Shown one piece after another: positions 1 through 9,841 of a stretch of 64,000 nt of DNA. This stretch comes from Siculibacillus lacustris. GTDB lineage: Bacteria > Pseudomonadota > Alphaproteobacteria > Rhizobiales > Ancalomicrobiaceae. Where the stretch lies: the NCBI RefSeq assembly GCF_004328075.1, contig NZ_SJFN01000006.1, forward strand, positions 88,169 to 152,168, in the 5' to 3' direction. A model generated the notes under the pieces. The model was not told the origin of the DNA and searched no databases. It saw nothing but the letters and a program-made list of their open reading frames with translations. Each line of letters starts with the position of its first letter. The first letter of the stretch is position 1. Both the position numbers and the translations under genes were made by a program.

Positions 1-992
1 ACGAGAAGGTCACCGATCCGTCGCTCGGCTATCTCGGCAAGGACGGCACCTTCGGCCGGGTGATGCCGACGATCGGCGTCGACTATCGCTATCCGTTCAT
101 CGCCACCACGGCGCAGGGCTCGCACATCTTCGAACCGATCGCCCAGTTCGTGGTGCGGCCGAGCGAGACCTGGGCCGGGCGGCTGGCCAACGACGACGCC
201 CAGAGCCTGGTGTTCGACGACACGACGCTGTTCCGGGCCGACAAGTTCTCCGGCTGGGATCGCACCGAGGGCGGCTCGCGCCTCAATGTCGGCGCCAACT
301 ACACCTTCCAGAGCCCCGACGGCAGCACCATGTCGATGCTCATGGGGCGGTCCTATCTGGTCTCCGGGGTCAATTCCTTCGGCTTCCCGAGCTATTCGGC
401 GTTGCTGCGCGACGCCGCGATGGGTCGCGCCGTGCCGCTCACCGCCTTCGGGTCGGGCCTCGAGACCAGCGCCTCCGACTGGGTCGGACGCGTCACCCTC
501 GACAGCAACGCCGGCTTCCGCATCGGCGCCCAGGGCCGCTTCGACTCGGCAACGTTCGACCTCGCGCGGGCCGACATCCAGGCGGTCGGCACCAGCGGTC
601 CGCTCTCGGCGAGCGTCGGCTGGTCCTATCTCAAGACGCCGAAGGCGGTCTACGACCTGCTCGCGGTGTCGCCGCTGGCCGGTGCGGCGGCGGTGCGCGC
701 GGCGATCAAGGACGAGCGCTCCGAGCTGCAGTCTGCGTTGAACCTGCGGGTGGCGCCGGCGTGGCGGCTGTTCGGGGCGATCCGCTACGACCTCAAGGAT
801 CGGTACGTCTCCGGCGACAACGTCGGCATCGGCTACGACAACGATTCCTTCTCGATCTCGCTGGCCTACAACGAATCGACCTATCAGACGGTGACCTCGT
901 CGACGATCAGCACGGTCCACGATCAGACCTATTATCTGCGCTTCGGCTTCCGCACCCTCGGCGACGGCCAGATGCGCAACAGCCTGCGCTGA
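1..992 (+). CDS. lptD: LPS-assembly protein LptD, C-terminal part (5' end outside window)
   Basis: The reading frame is open from the first bases of the window to a TGA at 990-992, so this is the 3' part of a longer gene; the GTG and ATG at 60-65 are internal codons. The translated part has the alternating polar/aromatic pattern of outer-membrane beta strands (for example VGANYTFQSPDG, FSISLAYNES) and ends in a strand-like segment, as expected for the LptD barrel. LptD forms the outer-membrane plug with LptE that inserts lipopolysaccharide into the outer leaflet. The identity rests on the barrel-like sequence together with surA, pdxA and rsmA directly downstream, the usual alphaproteobacterial order. 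The N-terminal OstA domain cannot be inspected. Confidence 0.85.
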   Translation, partial: EKVTDPSLGYLGKDGTFGRVMPTIGVDYRYPFIATTAQGSHIFEPIAQFVVRPSETWAGRLANDDAQSLVFDDTTLFRADKFSGWDRTEGGSRLNVGANYTFQSPDGSTMSMLMGRSYLVSGVNSFGFPSYSALLRDAAMGRAVPLTAFGSGLETSASDWVGRVTLDSNAGFRIGAQGRFDSATFDLARADIQAVGTSGPLSASVGWSYLKTPKAVYDLLAVSPLAGAAAVRAAIKDERSELQSALNLRVAPAWRLFGAIRYDLKDRYVSGDNVGIGYDNDSFSISLAYNESTYQTVTSSTISTVHDQTYYLRFGFRTLGDGQMRNSLR

Positions 993-1159
993 CGCGCCGG
1001 CGTCCGGTCGCGGCCGGAGGCGGGAAACGCGCGCGCGGCTGAGCGGAGATCACGATTTCGCCGCATCACGGGGCCAATCGGACCGGGTGCGGTCTCTGCC
1101 ATGAGAAACGTCCGGACGTCGGCCGCTCGGCGACGCCGGACCCGGGAAGGAACGTCGAC

Positions 1160-2125
1160 ATGCAGCCAAGCAATCGCCGCAGGAGTTCGATCGGGGCGAT
1201 CGTGCTCGGTGCCGTCCTCGCCCTCGGCGCGGGCCACGGACCGGCGGCGGCCGCCTCCTCGATCAGGGCCGTGGTCAACGGCGAGGCGATCACCTCCAAC
1301 GAGGTCGGCGTGCGCTCGCGCATCCTGCAATTGACCTCGCACGCCACCGGCGCCTCGGCCGACCGGGCGGCGCTGGAGGATCTGATCGACGACCGCCTGA
1401 AGCTGCAGGAGGCCAAGCGCACCGGAACCGACGTGTCGGAGGCCCAGGTCGAGGCGGCCTTCGCCTCGATCGCCGCCCGGCTCAAGATCACCCCGGCGAT
1501 GCTCGCCCAGGGGCTGGCGCAGCGCGGCATCGACGCCAAGGCGCTGAAGGCCCGGATCAAGGTGCAGATCATCTGGCAGCAGCTGGTGGTCGGGCGGTTC
1601 AGCCGCTCGGTGTCGATCTCCGACAGCCAGATCGTCGATGCCCTGGCCAAGAAGGAAGGCGGCAACCGCGAGGCGGCGACCAAGTCGACCGGCAGCGGCA
1701 CCACCACCGAATACACCCTTCAGCAGGTCGTGCTGGTGGTGGCGGCCAAGGGCGGATCGCCCGAGGCGCGGATGCGCGAGGCCGAGGCCCTGCGCGCCAA
1801 GGCGACCACCTGCGAGTCGCTGATCGAACTGGTCAAGCCGCTCAACGAGGCGATGGTCAAGCAGGCCGGCCGGCGCACCGACGACGAGCTGCCGGCGAAC
1901 TTCCAGGGCCTGCTCGCCGACGTGCCGGTCGGCCACCTGTCGAAGCCGGTGCGGACGGCGATCGGCATCGAGATGCTGGCGGTATGCGGCAAGCGCGACC
2001 TCGCCGGCAACTTCCAGGTCCGCTCCAAGGTCGAAGACGAGCTGCGCAATCAGGAAGGCGAGCTGTTCGCCCGCCGCTATATCAACGATCTGCGCCGCAT
2101 CGCGGTGATCGACTACAAGAAGTGA
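1160..2125 (+). CDS. surA: SurA-type periplasmic chaperone / peptidylprolyl isomerase
   Basis: 321 residues. A basic N-terminus (MQPSNRRRSS) and a hydrophobic core ending in AAAAS form a signal peptide of about 30 residues, so the protein is periplasmic. Next comes a SurA N-terminal chaperone domain (about residues 32-150; IRAVVNGEAITSNEVGVRSR is typical) and a single weak parvulin-like region (about 185-290) that lacks an obvious full set of catalytic residues. E. coli SurA has two parvulin domains and about 430 residues; the shorter form is common in alphaproteobacteria. Its likely job is escorting barrel proteins such as the upstream LptD to the BAM complex. It lies 167 bp downstream of lptD and 82 bp before pdxA. 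Chaperone activity is better supported than isomerase activity. Confidence 0.85.
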   Translation: MQPSNRRRSSIGAIVLGAVLALGAGHGPAAAASSIRAVVNGEAITSNEVGVRSRILQLTSHATGASADRAALEDLIDDRLKLQEAKRTGTDVSEAQVEAAFASIAARLKITPAMLAQGLAQRGIDAKALKARIKVQIIWQQLVVGRFSRSVSISDSQIVDALAKKEGGNREAATKSTGSGTTTEYTLQQVVLVVAAKGGSPEARMREAEALRAKATTCESLIELVKPLNEAMVKQAGRRTDDELPANFQGLLADVPVGHLSKPVRTAIGIEMLAVCGKRDLAGNFQVRSKVEDELRNQEGELFARRYINDLRRIAVIDYKK

Positions 2126-2207
2126 CGGAGCCGCGGCGCGCCGACCGGTCCGGCCTCCGCCGGCCGCTCGGCGCCGTCGCCGCCCACCCGCCCCTCAGGA
2201 GACGGCC

Positions 2208-3248
2208 ATGCCCGCAACGTCCCCCGGCGACACCGTCGTGCCGTCGGCGCTCACCATGGGCGAGCCGGCCGGGATCGGGCCGGACGTCACGCTCGTCGCC
2301 TGGGCGCGGCGCGCCGACCACCGGCTCGCGCCGTTCTACGCGATCGGTGACGCCGAGCTCTATGCCCGCCGCGCGGCGGCGCTGGGGCTCACCGTGCCGA
2401 TCGCCCGGATCGCGCCGGAGGCCGCCGCCGCGGTGTTCGATCGGGCCTTGCCGGTGGTCGACATCGGCCGGGTGATCGGCGAGCCGGGGCGGACCGCGAC
2501 CGAGGACGCGCCGATCGTGATCGCCGCGATCGAGCGAGCGGTCGCCGACGTCGCCGCGGGTCGTGCGGGCGCGGTGGTCACCGCGCCGATCCACAAACAT
2601 GCGCTCTATGCCGCCGGTTTCAGCCATCCCGGTCACACCGAATTCCTCGGAGCGCTGGCCGCGACGATCGCGCCGCCGCCCGACGGGATCGCCTGGCGGC
2701 CGATCATGATGCTGGCCGGGCCGGAGCTGCGCACCGTGCCGGTCACCGTGCACGTGTCGTTGGCCGCCGCGGCGGCGAGCCTCGATGCCGCGACGATCGT
2801 CGCCACCGCCCGCATCGTCGCCGCCGATCTGACCCGGCGATTCGGGATCGAGCGGCCGCGGCTGGTGGTGGCGGGGCTCAATCCGCACGCCGGCGAGGAC
2901 GGGGCGATGGGCCGCGAAGACCTCGAGGTGATCCGCCCGGCGGTCGACCAGCTGATCGCCGAGGGCCTCGACATCCGCGGGCCGCTGCCCGCCGACACGC
3001 TGTTCCATGCCCGGGCGCGCGCGAGCTACGACGCGGCGCTGTGCATGTATCACGATCAGGCGCTGATCCCGGTCAAGACGCTGGCCTTCGACGAGACCGT
3101 CAACGTCACTCTCGGATTGCCCTTCGTGCGGACCTCGCCCGACCACGGCACGGCGCTGGACATCGCCGGGCGCGGCATCGCGCGGGCCGAGAGCCTGATC
3201 GCTGCGCTGGCGATGGCGGCGGCGATGAGCGGGGCGGCGCGGCGATGA
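2208..3248 (+). CDS. pdxA: 4-hydroxythreonine-4-phosphate dehydrogenase PdxA
   Basis: 346 residues, the normal PdxA length. The enzyme oxidises and decarboxylates 4-phosphohydroxy-L-threonine in the DXP-dependent pyridoxal phosphate pathway, in the cytoplasm. Diagnostic stretches are the N-terminal [11 protein letters not shown], the metal-ligand region [22 protein letters not shown], and [16 protein letters not shown] with its metal-binding histidine. The ATG at 2208 follows a purine-rich CAGGAGAC ribosome-binding site. Its stop codon overlaps the rsmA start (ATGA at 3245-3248), so the two are translationally coupled. The surA-pdxA-rsmA order is widespread in proteobacteria. Confidence 0.97.
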   Translation: MPATSPGDTVVPSALTMGEPAGIGPDVTLVAWARRADHRLAPFYAIGDAELYARRAAALGLTVPIARIAPEAAAAVFDRALPVVDIGRVIGEPGRTATEDAPIVIAAIERAVADVAAGRAGAVVTAPIHKHALYAAGFSHPGHTEFLGALAATIAPPPDGIAWRPIMMLAGPELRTVPVTVHVSLAAAAASLDAATIVATARIVAADLTRRFGIERPRLVVAGLNPHAGEDGAMGREDLEVIRPAVDQLIAEGLDIRGPLPADTLFHARARASYDAALCMYHDQALIPVKTLAFDETVNVTLGLPFVRTSPDHGTALDIAGRGIARAESLIAALAMAAAMSGAARR

Positions 3249-4108
3249 CGGCGATCGACGACCTGCCGCCGTTGCGCGACGTGATCGCCCGCCACGGCCT
3301 GTCGGCGCTGAAGTCGCTCGGCCAGAACTTCCTGCTCGACCTCAACCTGACCTCGCGGATCGCCCGGGCCTCCGGCGCCTTCGACGACGAGCTGGTGATC
3401 GAGGTCGGGCCGGGACCCGGCGGGCTGACGCGGGCGCTGCTCGCCGCCGGGGCGCGCAAGGTGGTGGCGATCGAACGCGATCCGCGGTGTCTCGCGGCGC
3501 TCGCCGAGATCGCCGAGCGCCATCCCGGACGGCTCGAGGTGATCGAGGGCGATGCCCTGGAGGTCGACATCGGCGGATTGGTGGCGGCCGACGCGGCGGC
3601 GCGCGGGACGCCGGGGGCGCGCGCCCGGATCTGCGCCAACCTGCCCTACAACGTCGCCACGCCGCTGCTGGTCGGTTGGCTGCGCGCCGATCCGTGGCCG
3701 CCGTGGTGGTCGAGCGCCACCTTGATGTTCCAGCGCGAGGTCGCCGAACGGATCGTCGCGACCGAAGCCGACGACGCCTATGGCCGGCTCGGGGTGCTCG
3801 CCGGCTGGCGCGCCGACTCGAAGATCCTGTTCGATCTCTCGCCCCAGGCCTTCACGCCGCCGCCCAAGGTCACGTCGTCGGTGGTGCGCGTGGTACCGCG
3901 GGCGGCACCCTTGGCGGTCGATCCCGACCGGCTCGAACGGGTGGTCGCCGCGGCCTTCGGCCAGCGCCGCAAGATGCTCAGGCAATCGCTGAAGCCGCTC
4001 GGCCCCGGCATCCTCGAGGCGCTGGCGGCGGCCCGCATCGAACCGACGCGGCGGGCCGAAGAGATCGACGTGGCGGGCTTCGTGCGCCTGACCAACGCGC
4101 TCGGGTGA
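3245..4108 (+). CDS. rsmA: 16S rRNA (adenine1518-N6/adenine1519-N6)-dimethyltransferase
   Basis: 287 residues. RsmA (KsgA) dimethylates two adjacent adenines near the 3' end of 16S rRNA during late 30S assembly, using S-adenosylmethionine. The entry motif SLGQNFLLD, the SAM-binding loop [10 protein letters not shown] and the catalytic motif [10 protein letters not shown] are all intact. I chose the ATG at 3245 because it overlaps the pdxA stop and begins the conserved N-terminus; the frame stays open further upstream, but that part is antisense-like noise inside pdxA. The gene converges on gmk with only 4 bp between the stop codons, with no obvious terminator in that gap. Confidence 0.96.
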   Translation: MTAIDDLPPLRDVIARHGLSALKSLGQNFLLDLNLTSRIARASGAFDDELVIEVGPGPGGLTRALLAAGARKVVAIERDPRCLAALAEIAERHPGRLEVIEGDALEVDIGGLVAADAAARGTPGARARICANLPYNVATPLLVGWLRADPWPPWWSSATLMFQREVAERIVATEADDAYGRLGVLAGWRADSKILFDLSPQAFTPPPKVTSSVVRVVPRAAPLAVDPDRLERVVAAAFGQRRKMLRQSLKPLGPGILEALAAARIEPTRRAEEIDVAGFVRLTNALG

Positions 4109-4112
4109 AGGC

Positions 4113-4769
4113 TCAGCCTTCGGCGAGCAGGCCGGCGACGAAACCGTCGAGGCCGGTGCCGCGGCGGCGCTTCAGGCGCTCGGCGCGGAGGATCGCCCGG
4201 ACGTCGCCATAGGCGCGCTCGAGGTCGTCGTTGACCACCACGTAGTCGAAGCGCTGCCACTCGGCGATCTCGATGCGGGCATTGGCGAGGCGGCGGGCGA
4301 TCACCTCCTCGGCGTCCTCGGCGCGGCGATGCAGGCGGCTGGCCAGTTCGCGCATCGACGGCGGCAGGATGAAGATGGTGACCACGTCGTCGGGGAGCTT
4401 GTCCAGCACCTGGACGGTGCCCTGCCAGTCGATGTCGAACAGCATGTCGCGGCCCTCGGCGAAGGCCGCTTCGACCGGCTCGCGCGGGGTGCCGTAGAAA
4501 TTGCCGTGGACCTCGGCCCATTCCAGCAGCTCGTCGTGGTCGCGCATCGCCTCGAAGCGGGCGCGCGTCACGAAGCGGTAGTGGACGCCGTCGATCTCGC
4601 TCGACCGCCGCTCGCGAGTGGTCACCGACACCGACAGGGTGATCGAGGGCTTCTCGTCGGCGATCAACTGGCGCGACAGCGTCGACTTGCCGGCCCCGGA
4701 GGGCGACGCGAGAATCAGACCGAGGCCGCGGCGGCGGGTCGGGGCGAGCGGGGCGGCGGCGGCGGGCAT
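4113..4769 (-). CDS. gmk: Guanylate kinase
   Basis: 218 residues from the ATG at 4769, normal for the family. Gmk converts GMP to GDP with ATP. The P-loop [10 protein letters not shown] is near residue 20, followed by the GMP-binding region with [17 protein letters not shown] and the lid. An alternative GTG start at 4835 overlaps the yicC stop and would add 22 proline-rich residues; I prefer the internal ATG because it gives the family's usual length and has a GAGAG ribosome-binding site. The yicC-gmk pairing is conserved in alphaproteobacteria. GMP substrate comes from GuaB and GuaA, encoded later in the window. Confidence 0.95.
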   Translation of the reverse strand: MPAAAAPLAPTRRRGLGLILASPSGAGKSTLSRQLIADEKPSITLSVSVTTRERRSSEIDGVHYRFVTRARFEAMRDHDELLEWAEVHGNFYGTPREPVEAAFAEGRDMLFDIDWQGTVQVLDKLPDDVVTIFILPPSMRELASRLHRRAEDAEEVIARRLANARIEIAEWQRFDYVVVNDDLERAYGDVRAILRAERLKRRRGTGLDGFVAGLLAEG

Positions 4770-4831
4770 GGAGGGTCTCTCGATCTGGAGCGCGGGCGGC
4801 GGGCGCGGAGGCGGCTCCGCTCGGGTCGCGC

Positions 4832-5719
4832 TCACTCGATGTTCTGGATCTGCTCACGCAGCTGGTCGACCGTCGCCTTCATCTCGAGGCCGATGGTGGT
4901 CAGCTCACGGTCGTTGGACTTCGAGCACAGAGTGTTGGTCTCGCGGTTGAATTCCTGGGCGAGGAAGTCGAGGCGGCGACCGACGGCGGTGCCCTGGGCG
5001 AGCAGGCGACGGGCTTCGGCGACATGGGTGGTCAGCCGGTCGAGCTCCTCGCGGATGTCGGCGCGGGTGGCGAGCAGCACCGCCTCCTGATGCAGGCGCT
5101 GCGGATCGAGGGTCGAGGAGGCCTCGACGAGGGCGGCGACCTGATCGGCGAGGCGGGCGCGGATCGCCTGGGGGGTGCGCGCAGGGCAGGCTTCGGCGGC
5201 CAGCGTCAGCCGCTCGACGGTGTCGATCTGGGCCGACAGGATGCGGCCGATCGCTTCGCCCTCGCGGGCCCGGGCGGCGACCAGATCGGCGAGCGCCCGG
5301 TCGAGATCGGCGAGGATCGCCGCGTCGATGGCCTCGCGGGTCGCCGCGTCCTCCTGGACGTCGACGGTCTCGAGCACGCCCTTGATCCCCAGGATACCGT
5401 CGAGGGTCGGCGCGGTGGCGTCGATACGGTCGGCGACCAGGTTCATGGCGGCGAGCACCGCGGCGAGCACCTCCTCGTTGACCCGCAGGGTCGAAGTGGC
5501 GGCTTCGCGGGTGAGCGTCAGCGAGACCTGGAGATTGCCGCGCACCAGACGCCCGGTGGCCCGCTCGCGGGTCGGCGCCTCCAGGCGGTCGTAGCCGGGC
5601 GGCAGGCGCAGGCGGACGTCGAGGCCCTTGCCGTTGACCGAGCGCAGCTCCCAGGTCCAACGCTGGCCATGGGCTCCGCCGTCGTACCGCGCGAAACCGG
5701 TCATGCTGCACAGGGTCAT
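4832..5719 (-). CDS. yicC: YicC family endoribonuclease-like protein
   Basis: 295 residues, the family's length. The N-terminus [11 protein letters not shown] and the C-terminus with [17 protein letters not shown] and LREQIQNIE are the two signature ends of YicC/YloC proteins (YicC_N and DUF1732 domains). E. coli YicC is reported to be an endoribonuclease acting on small RNAs; whether this homologue does the same is inference. Between the ends lies a long alpha-helical, coiled-coil-like middle (about residues 150-240). It sits 40 bp downstream of mltG and 62 bp upstream of the preferred gmk start, probably in one operon. Confidence 0.92.
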   Translation of the reverse strand: MTLCSMTGFARYDGGAHGQRWTWELRSVNGKGLDVRLRLPPGYDRLEAPTRERATGRLVRGNLQVSLTLTREAATSTLRVNEEVLAAVLAAMNLVADRIDATAPTLDGILGIKGVLETVDVQEDAATREAIDAAILADLDRALADLVAARAREGEAIGRILSAQIDTVERLTLAAEACPARTPQAIRARLADQVAALVEASSTLDPQRLHQEAVLLATRADIREELDRLTTHVAEARRLLAQGTAVGRRLDFLAQEFNRETNTLCSKSNDRELTTIGLEMKATVDQLREQIQNIE

Positions 5720-5759
5720 CGAGAAGGTCTCTCCGGTGGCGGTGACGAAGCGTGAGGCG

Positions 5760-7133
5760 TCAGTTGATCTTCGGCGCGATGGGCGGCACCACCGGGGCGG
5801 CGGTCGCCGGGCGGCCGGCGGCGGGCCGGGTCCCGCCGGTCGCGGGCGGCGGCGTCACGGCGGCGGGCGGGGCCGGAGCGTCGGTCGCCCGCCGGCCCTG
5901 CTCGATCGTCCGCCAGCGCTGGACGTTGCGGTTGTGCTCCTCCAGCGTGGTGGCGAAGACGTGGCCGCCGGTGCCGTCGGCGACGAAGAACAGCTCGTCG
6001 GTGCGCGACGGATTGGCCACCGCCTCCATCGCGGCGCGGCCGGGATTACAGATCGGGCCCGGCGGCAGACCGGGGATCTTGTAGGTGTTGTAGGGGTTCG
6101 GCGAGGCGAGATCGGCGCGCATCAGGGTACGCCCCTCGAGCCAGGCCTTGCCGCCGTAGAGCCCGTAGAGGACGGTCGGATCGGTCTCGAGGCGCATGCC
6201 GCGCTTCAGCCGGTTGATGAACACCGCGGCGACCCGCGGCCGTTCGTCGGCCTTGCCGGTCTCCTTCTCGACGATCGAGGCGAGGATCACCAGATCGCGC
6301 GGATTGCCGAGCGGCAGGCCGTCGATGCGACGGGCCCAGACCTCGGTCAGGCGCTTGTCCTGGGCCTTGCGCATCTGGTCGAGGATCTGTTCGCGGGTGG
6401 TGGTGCCGCGGGCGTAGCTGTAGGTGTCCGGCAGCAGGGCGCCTTCTTCGGGGATCGCGGCGATCTTGCCGGTCAGCACCTTGTCCTCCTCCAGGCGGCG
6501 GACGATCTGCTCGCTCGACCAGCCTTCGGGGAAGGTGATGCGGTGGGGCACGGTGCGGCCCTCGACGATGATCTCCATCGCCTCGCGCATCGACGCGGCG
6601 GGCGGGAATTCGTATTCGCCGGCCTTCAGCCGATCGGCCTCTTTGAGCAGGCGGGTGCCGAGCGAGAAGGTCAGGGAGTCGGAGACGACGCCGTTCTTTT
6701 CCAGGAGATCGGCGATGCCGCCGGGCGAGGCGTTGGGCGGGATCACCACCACCACCGGCGCCGACAGGGGGCCGACCGCATCGAAGCGTTGCTTGCCGAT
6801 CACCACCAGACCGCCGATGCCGAGGGCGAGCACGGTCAGAAGCGTGAAGATGCCGTTGAGGAAGACGATGGTCGGGTTCTTGGCGGTCTTGGAGCGCCCC
6901 GGCGGCGGGGGCACTTCCGACGGCTCGATCGCCGCGCGCGGGCTCTTGGGCGAGCTGCGCTTGACCTCGGCCGGAGCGGCGGGCGGCGGCGAAACCGGCT
7001 CGGCGACCTCGGGCGGGTGGGGCTCGGGAGCGGTGGCGGCGGCCGGCGCGCTCGGCACCGGTTGCGCCGCGGCGGCCGGCGGTGCGCCGCCGTCGTGCGG
7101 GCGTCCCTCGGAATCGATCGTCTCGGACGTCAT
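5760..7133 (-). CDS. mltG: Endolytic murein transglycosylase MltG
   Basis: 457 residues. MltG is an inner-membrane lytic transglycosylase that cleaves nascent glycan strands and acts as a terminase of peptidoglycan synthesis. Residues 1-88 form a cytoplasmic tail rich in proline and alanine, then one transmembrane helix (about 89-112), then the periplasmic YceG domain. The motif LASIVEKETG contains the catalytic glutamate, and the C-terminal GLPPGPICNPG is typical. A second proline/alanine-rich tail ends the protein (about 420-457). Both low-complexity tails are longer than in E. coli MltG (340 residues). It follows fabF, as often seen in this class. Confidence 0.94.
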   Translation of the reverse strand: MTSETIDSEGRPHDGGAPPAAAAQPVPSAPAAATAPEPHPPEVAEPVSPPPAAPAEVKRSSPKSPRAAIEPSEVPPPPGRSKTAKNPTIVFLNGIFTLLTVLALGIGGLVVIGKQRFDAVGPLSAPVVVVIPPNASPGGIADLLEKNGVVSDSLTFSLGTRLLKEADRLKAGEYEFPPAASMREAMEIIVEGRTVPHRITFPEGWSSEQIVRRLEEDKVLTGKIAAIPEEGALLPDTYSYARGTTTREQILDQMRKAQDKRLTEVWARRIDGLPLGNPRDLVILASIVEKETGKADERPRVAAVFINRLKRGMRLETDPTVLYGLYGGKAWLEGRTLMRADLASPNPYNTYKIPGLPPGPICNPGRAAMEAVANPSRTDELFFVADGTGGHVFATTLEEHNRNVQRWRTIEQGRRATDAPAPPAAVTPPPATGGTRPAAGRPATAAPVVPPIAPKIN

Positions 7134-7374
7134 GACACCTCACGGCTCGAAAGGATCGAAGCGGACGAAGTGCGCCGCAATCGAGCAGAAGAACGTGGCG
7201 AAACCACGGTCCGGTGCCGCCCGGCGCTTTTCGCCGCGCGGCCGATTCTCCTCCGGCACACGTGCCGCATTAACGGGCTTCGGGGACGCCTCCGCAAGCG
7301 CCCCAGCGTCATCTCCGGTCCGGGACTGGGGAAAACCGCGGTTTGCGCGCCGCGGGAGAGCCCCGGGAACGAAC

Positions 7375-7405
7375 GAGGCCGCGACGGGCGACCCGCCGCG
7401 GCCTC
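7375..7405 (-). terminator. Hairpin downstream of fabF
   Basis: In the 305-bp fabF-mltG gap a perfect 9-bp stem pairs 7375-7383 (GAGGCCGCG) with 7397-7405. The 13-nt loop has its own GGG/CCC pairing. It begins 34 bp after the fabF stop and is followed on the minus strand by GTTCGTTCCC, a poor U tract. It is therefore a candidate terminator or attenuator between fabF and mltG. The rest of the gap (7134-7374) shows no gene. Confidence 0.5.
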
Positions 7406-7438
7406 GCCGCAGACGTTTGGGACCCGCGCGACGGCGGC

Positions 7439-8698
7439 TCAGTCGGGACGGCGGAAGATCACCGTGGCGTTGGTGCCGCCGAAGCCGAAGGAGTTCGACA
7501 GGGCGACCTCGACGTCCTTCTTCTTGGCGACGTGCGGGATCAGGTCGATCGGCGTCACGAACTCGGGATTGTCGAGGTTGATGGTCGGCGGGCAGATGCC
7601 GTCGCGGATCGTCAGGATCGAGAAGATCGCCTCGATGGCGCCGGCGGCACCGAGCAGGTGACCGGTCATCGACTTGGTCGAGGACATCGCGGCCGAGGCG
7701 GCGGCGGGCCCGAGCAGGCGTTCGACCGCCCCCAGTTCGATCCCGTCGGCCATGGTCGAGGTGCCGTGGGCGTTGATGTAGTCGACGTCGCCCGGTGTCA
7801 GGCCGGCGCGCTTGAGAGCGGCCGACATGCAGCGGAAGGCGCCGTCGCCGTCCTCGGACGGGGCGGTGATGTGGAAGGCGTCGCCCGACAGGCCGTAGCC
7901 GATCACTTCGGCGTAGATCTTGGCGCCGCGGGCCTTGGCGTGTTCGCGTTCCTCGAGCACCAGGACGCCGGAGCCCTCACCCATCAGGAAGCCGTCGCGG
8001 TCCTTGTCGTAGGGACGCGAGGCGCGGGTCGGATCGTCGTTGAAGACGGTGGCGAGGGCCCGGCAGGCCGCGAAACCGGCGATCGACAGGCGGTTGACCG
8101 GGCTCTCGGCACCGCCCGCGACCATCACGTCGGCGTCGCCGAGCGCGATGAAGCGGGCCGCGTCGCCGATCGCATGGGCGCCGGTCGAACAGGCGGTGAC
8201 CACCGAATGGTTCGGACCCTTGAGGCCGTGGGCGATCGAGACGTAGCCGCCGGCGAGATTGATCAGACGGCCGGGGATGAAGAACGGCGAGATGCGGCGG
8301 GGGCCGCGCTCCTTGAGGACGATCGCCGCCTCGTAGATGCCGCCGATGCCGCCGATGCCGGAGCCGATCAGCACGCCCGAAGCGCACTGGTCCTCGTAGC
8401 TCTTGGGATGCCAGCCGGCGTCGTCGAGGGCCTGGGCCGCGGCGGCCATGGCGAAGACGATGAATTCGTCGACCTTGCGCTGTTCCTTGGGGTCCATGTA
8501 GCGATCGGGGTCGAAGGTGCCCCCGGTGCCGTCACCCCGTGGGATGCGGGCGGCGATCTTGCAGGCCAGGTCTTCGACCTCGAAGTCCGAAATTCGGACG
8601 GCGCCGCTCTTGCCGGCCAGAACATTCGACCATGTCGTTTCCACGCCGTTGCCGAGCGGCGTGACCATTCCGAGACCCGTGACTACGACCCGACGCAT
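7439..8698 (-). CDS. fabF: Beta-ketoacyl-ACP synthase II
   Basis: 419 residues. FabF condenses malonyl-ACP with acyl-ACP in fatty-acid elongation. The Cys-His-His triad is visible: the nucleophile in VTACSTGAH (Cys170), one histidine in NAHGTSTMADG and one in KSMTGHLLGAAG. I chose the ATG at 8698 because MRRVVVTGLG is the conserved N-terminus and a GGAAGG ribosome-binding site lies 7 bp upstream; the open frame reaches 39 codons further but that part looks non-coding. It is downstream of acpP, its carrier protein, across a long gap, and upstream of mltG. Confidence 0.97.
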   Translation of the reverse strand: MRRVVVTGLGMVTPLGNGVETTWSNVLAGKSGAVRISDFEVEDLACKIAARIPRGDGTGGTFDPDRYMDPKEQRKVDEFIVFAMAAAAQALDDAGWHPKSYEDQCASGVLIGSGIGGIGGIYEAAIVLKERGPRRISPFFIPGRLINLAGGYVSIAHGLKGPNHSVVTACSTGAHAIGDAARFIALGDADVMVAGGAESPVNRLSIAGFAACRALATVFNDDPTRASRPYDKDRDGFLMGEGSGVLVLEEREHAKARGAKIYAEVIGYGLSGDAFHITAPSEDGDGAFRCMSAALKRAGLTPGDVDYINAHGTSTMADGIELGAVERLLGPAAASAAMSSTKSMTGHLLGAAGAIEAIFSILTIRDGICPPTINLDNPEFVTPIDLIPHVAKKKDVEVALSNSFGFGGTNATVIFRRPD

Positions 8699-9138
8699 CG
8701 CGACACCTTCCCAACCCGTGTTCCATTGATACCGGACACGATCGGGCCGCGGCTGCGGCGGCGGTCGTCCGGACGTCCCTTCCGAGGTCGGGCACCGCGA
8801 CGGTGACAGAGGCACGACTCCGCGAGCCGAAGCTCGGCGGACCGGGCCTTCCCTGTCCAGCCGTTCGACCGCGATCCGATCTCGGGAGAATGGAGCCGCC
8901 GAACAGGACGCGCTCCGTCACGGGAACTACCGCCCGCGCGAACGATGCGGGAGGCGGGGAGGCCGCCAGATCCGGCTGCCGCGGAGCACCACGGTTCGGT
9001 CGCGTATCCCACGATCGGGTCCCGTACGTCGTACGGCCGCCCGATGATTGCACGCCGGCCGCGGAGGTCGGCGTCGCCTGTCGAGCCGATGGCCGCGGGG
9101 AAGATCGGACGAGACGCCCGATCTTGCCCCGAGGGTCA
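8699..9138. other. 440-bp non-coding gap between acpP and fabF, with palindromes
   Basis: No convincing gene lies here. Close to acpP is a terminator-like hairpin (9101-9125, listed separately). In the middle is a short perfect palindrome, CCGTAC-GTC-GTACGG at 9022-9036, that could be a protein-binding site. The gap is unusually long for a fab cluster whose genes are commonly co-transcribed. Confidence 0.5.
9101..9125 (-). terminator. Hairpin downstream of acpP
   Basis: AAGATCGG (9101-9108) pairs perfectly with CCGATCTT (9118-9125) around a 9-nt loop, 13 bp after the acpP stop codon. On the minus strand it is followed by CCCC rather than a U tract. It could partly terminate or stabilise the abundant acpP message and so separate it from fabF. 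Confidence 0.55.
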
Positions 9139-9375
9139 TCAGGCCACGTTCTTCTCGAGGAACTTGACCGCGTCGCCGACGGTCAGGATCGTCTCGGCGG
9201 CATCGTCGGGAATCTCGACGCCGAATTCTTCTTCGAACGCCATGACCAGCTCGACCACGTCCAGCGAGTCGGAGCCGAGGTCGTCGATGAAGCTCGCATT
9301 CTCGGTCACCTTCTCGGCGTCGACGCCCAGGTGCTCGACTACGATCTTCTTCACGCGTTCAGCGATGTCGCTCAT
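9139..9375 (-). CDS. acpP: Acyl carrier protein
   Basis: 78 residues, acidic, in four helices. Ser37 in [10 protein letters not shown] is the 4'-phosphopantetheine attachment site. AcpP carries growing acyl chains between FabD, FabG and FabF, all encoded nearby, and also supplies lipid A and phospholipid synthesis. Long gaps on both sides (440 bp to fabF, 466 bp to fabG) and hairpins in each suggest its own transcript, which fits the high demand for ACP. Confidence 0.98.
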   Translation of the reverse strand: MSDIAERVKKIVVEHLGVDAEKVTENASFIDDLGSDSLDVVELVMAFEEEFGVEIPDDAAETILTVGDAVKFLEKNVA

Positions 9376-9841
9376 GTGTTTCTCTTCCTAGAACAGGATA
9401 AACCGACCCCGAAACCACCGACCGCCCGGCCGATGCCCCGATACGAACTCCGACCGAGGCCGCGACACGCGAGGTGCGCGGCGTCCCGACGCCCGAAGGC
9501 TCTTCGGAGAGAGCGCTCTCGGCCGAGCGGCCGGATCGCCCCTTGCCCCTCCCCGCCGCCCCTCGGGGACGTCGGATCGGGAAGGACCACGTTAGTCGAC
9601 GACCGTCGCCCCCCGGCTTGGTCCGTGGACCGCGACACTCGCGCAGACCCACGATCGATCGTCTCGTCTTCGTCGGACGCCGCGGAGGACGAAGCTTCGT
9701 CGTTCCTCGGTGTCGCTTCGGAGTTTTCGCCTTCTTCAGGCGAGACCGCGTCGTGCTAGCATACTTTACCAGCCTTGACCAGAGATCCGGGCCTGCGGCC
9801 GAATGCTCGCGCAACGGCCGGGACGACCCGGAATTCCTCAA
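9376..9841. promoter_or_regulatory. 466-bp gap fabG-acpP; probable acpP promoter region
   Basis: No gene is supported. Just after the fabG stop a small hairpin pairs CCGGG (9816-9820) with CCCGG (9825-9829). A locally AT-richer patch at about 9755-9780 reads GGTAAAGTATGCTAGCAC on the minus strand and holds a TATGCT that could serve as a -10 element for acpP; no good -35 partner was identified. A leader of about 380 nt would follow. The promoter assignment is inference. Confidence 0.35.

Noticed and set aside
932..1936. Minus-strand open frame opposite surA
   Set aside because: Composition is that of an antisense shadow and it overlaps a well-supported gene entirely.
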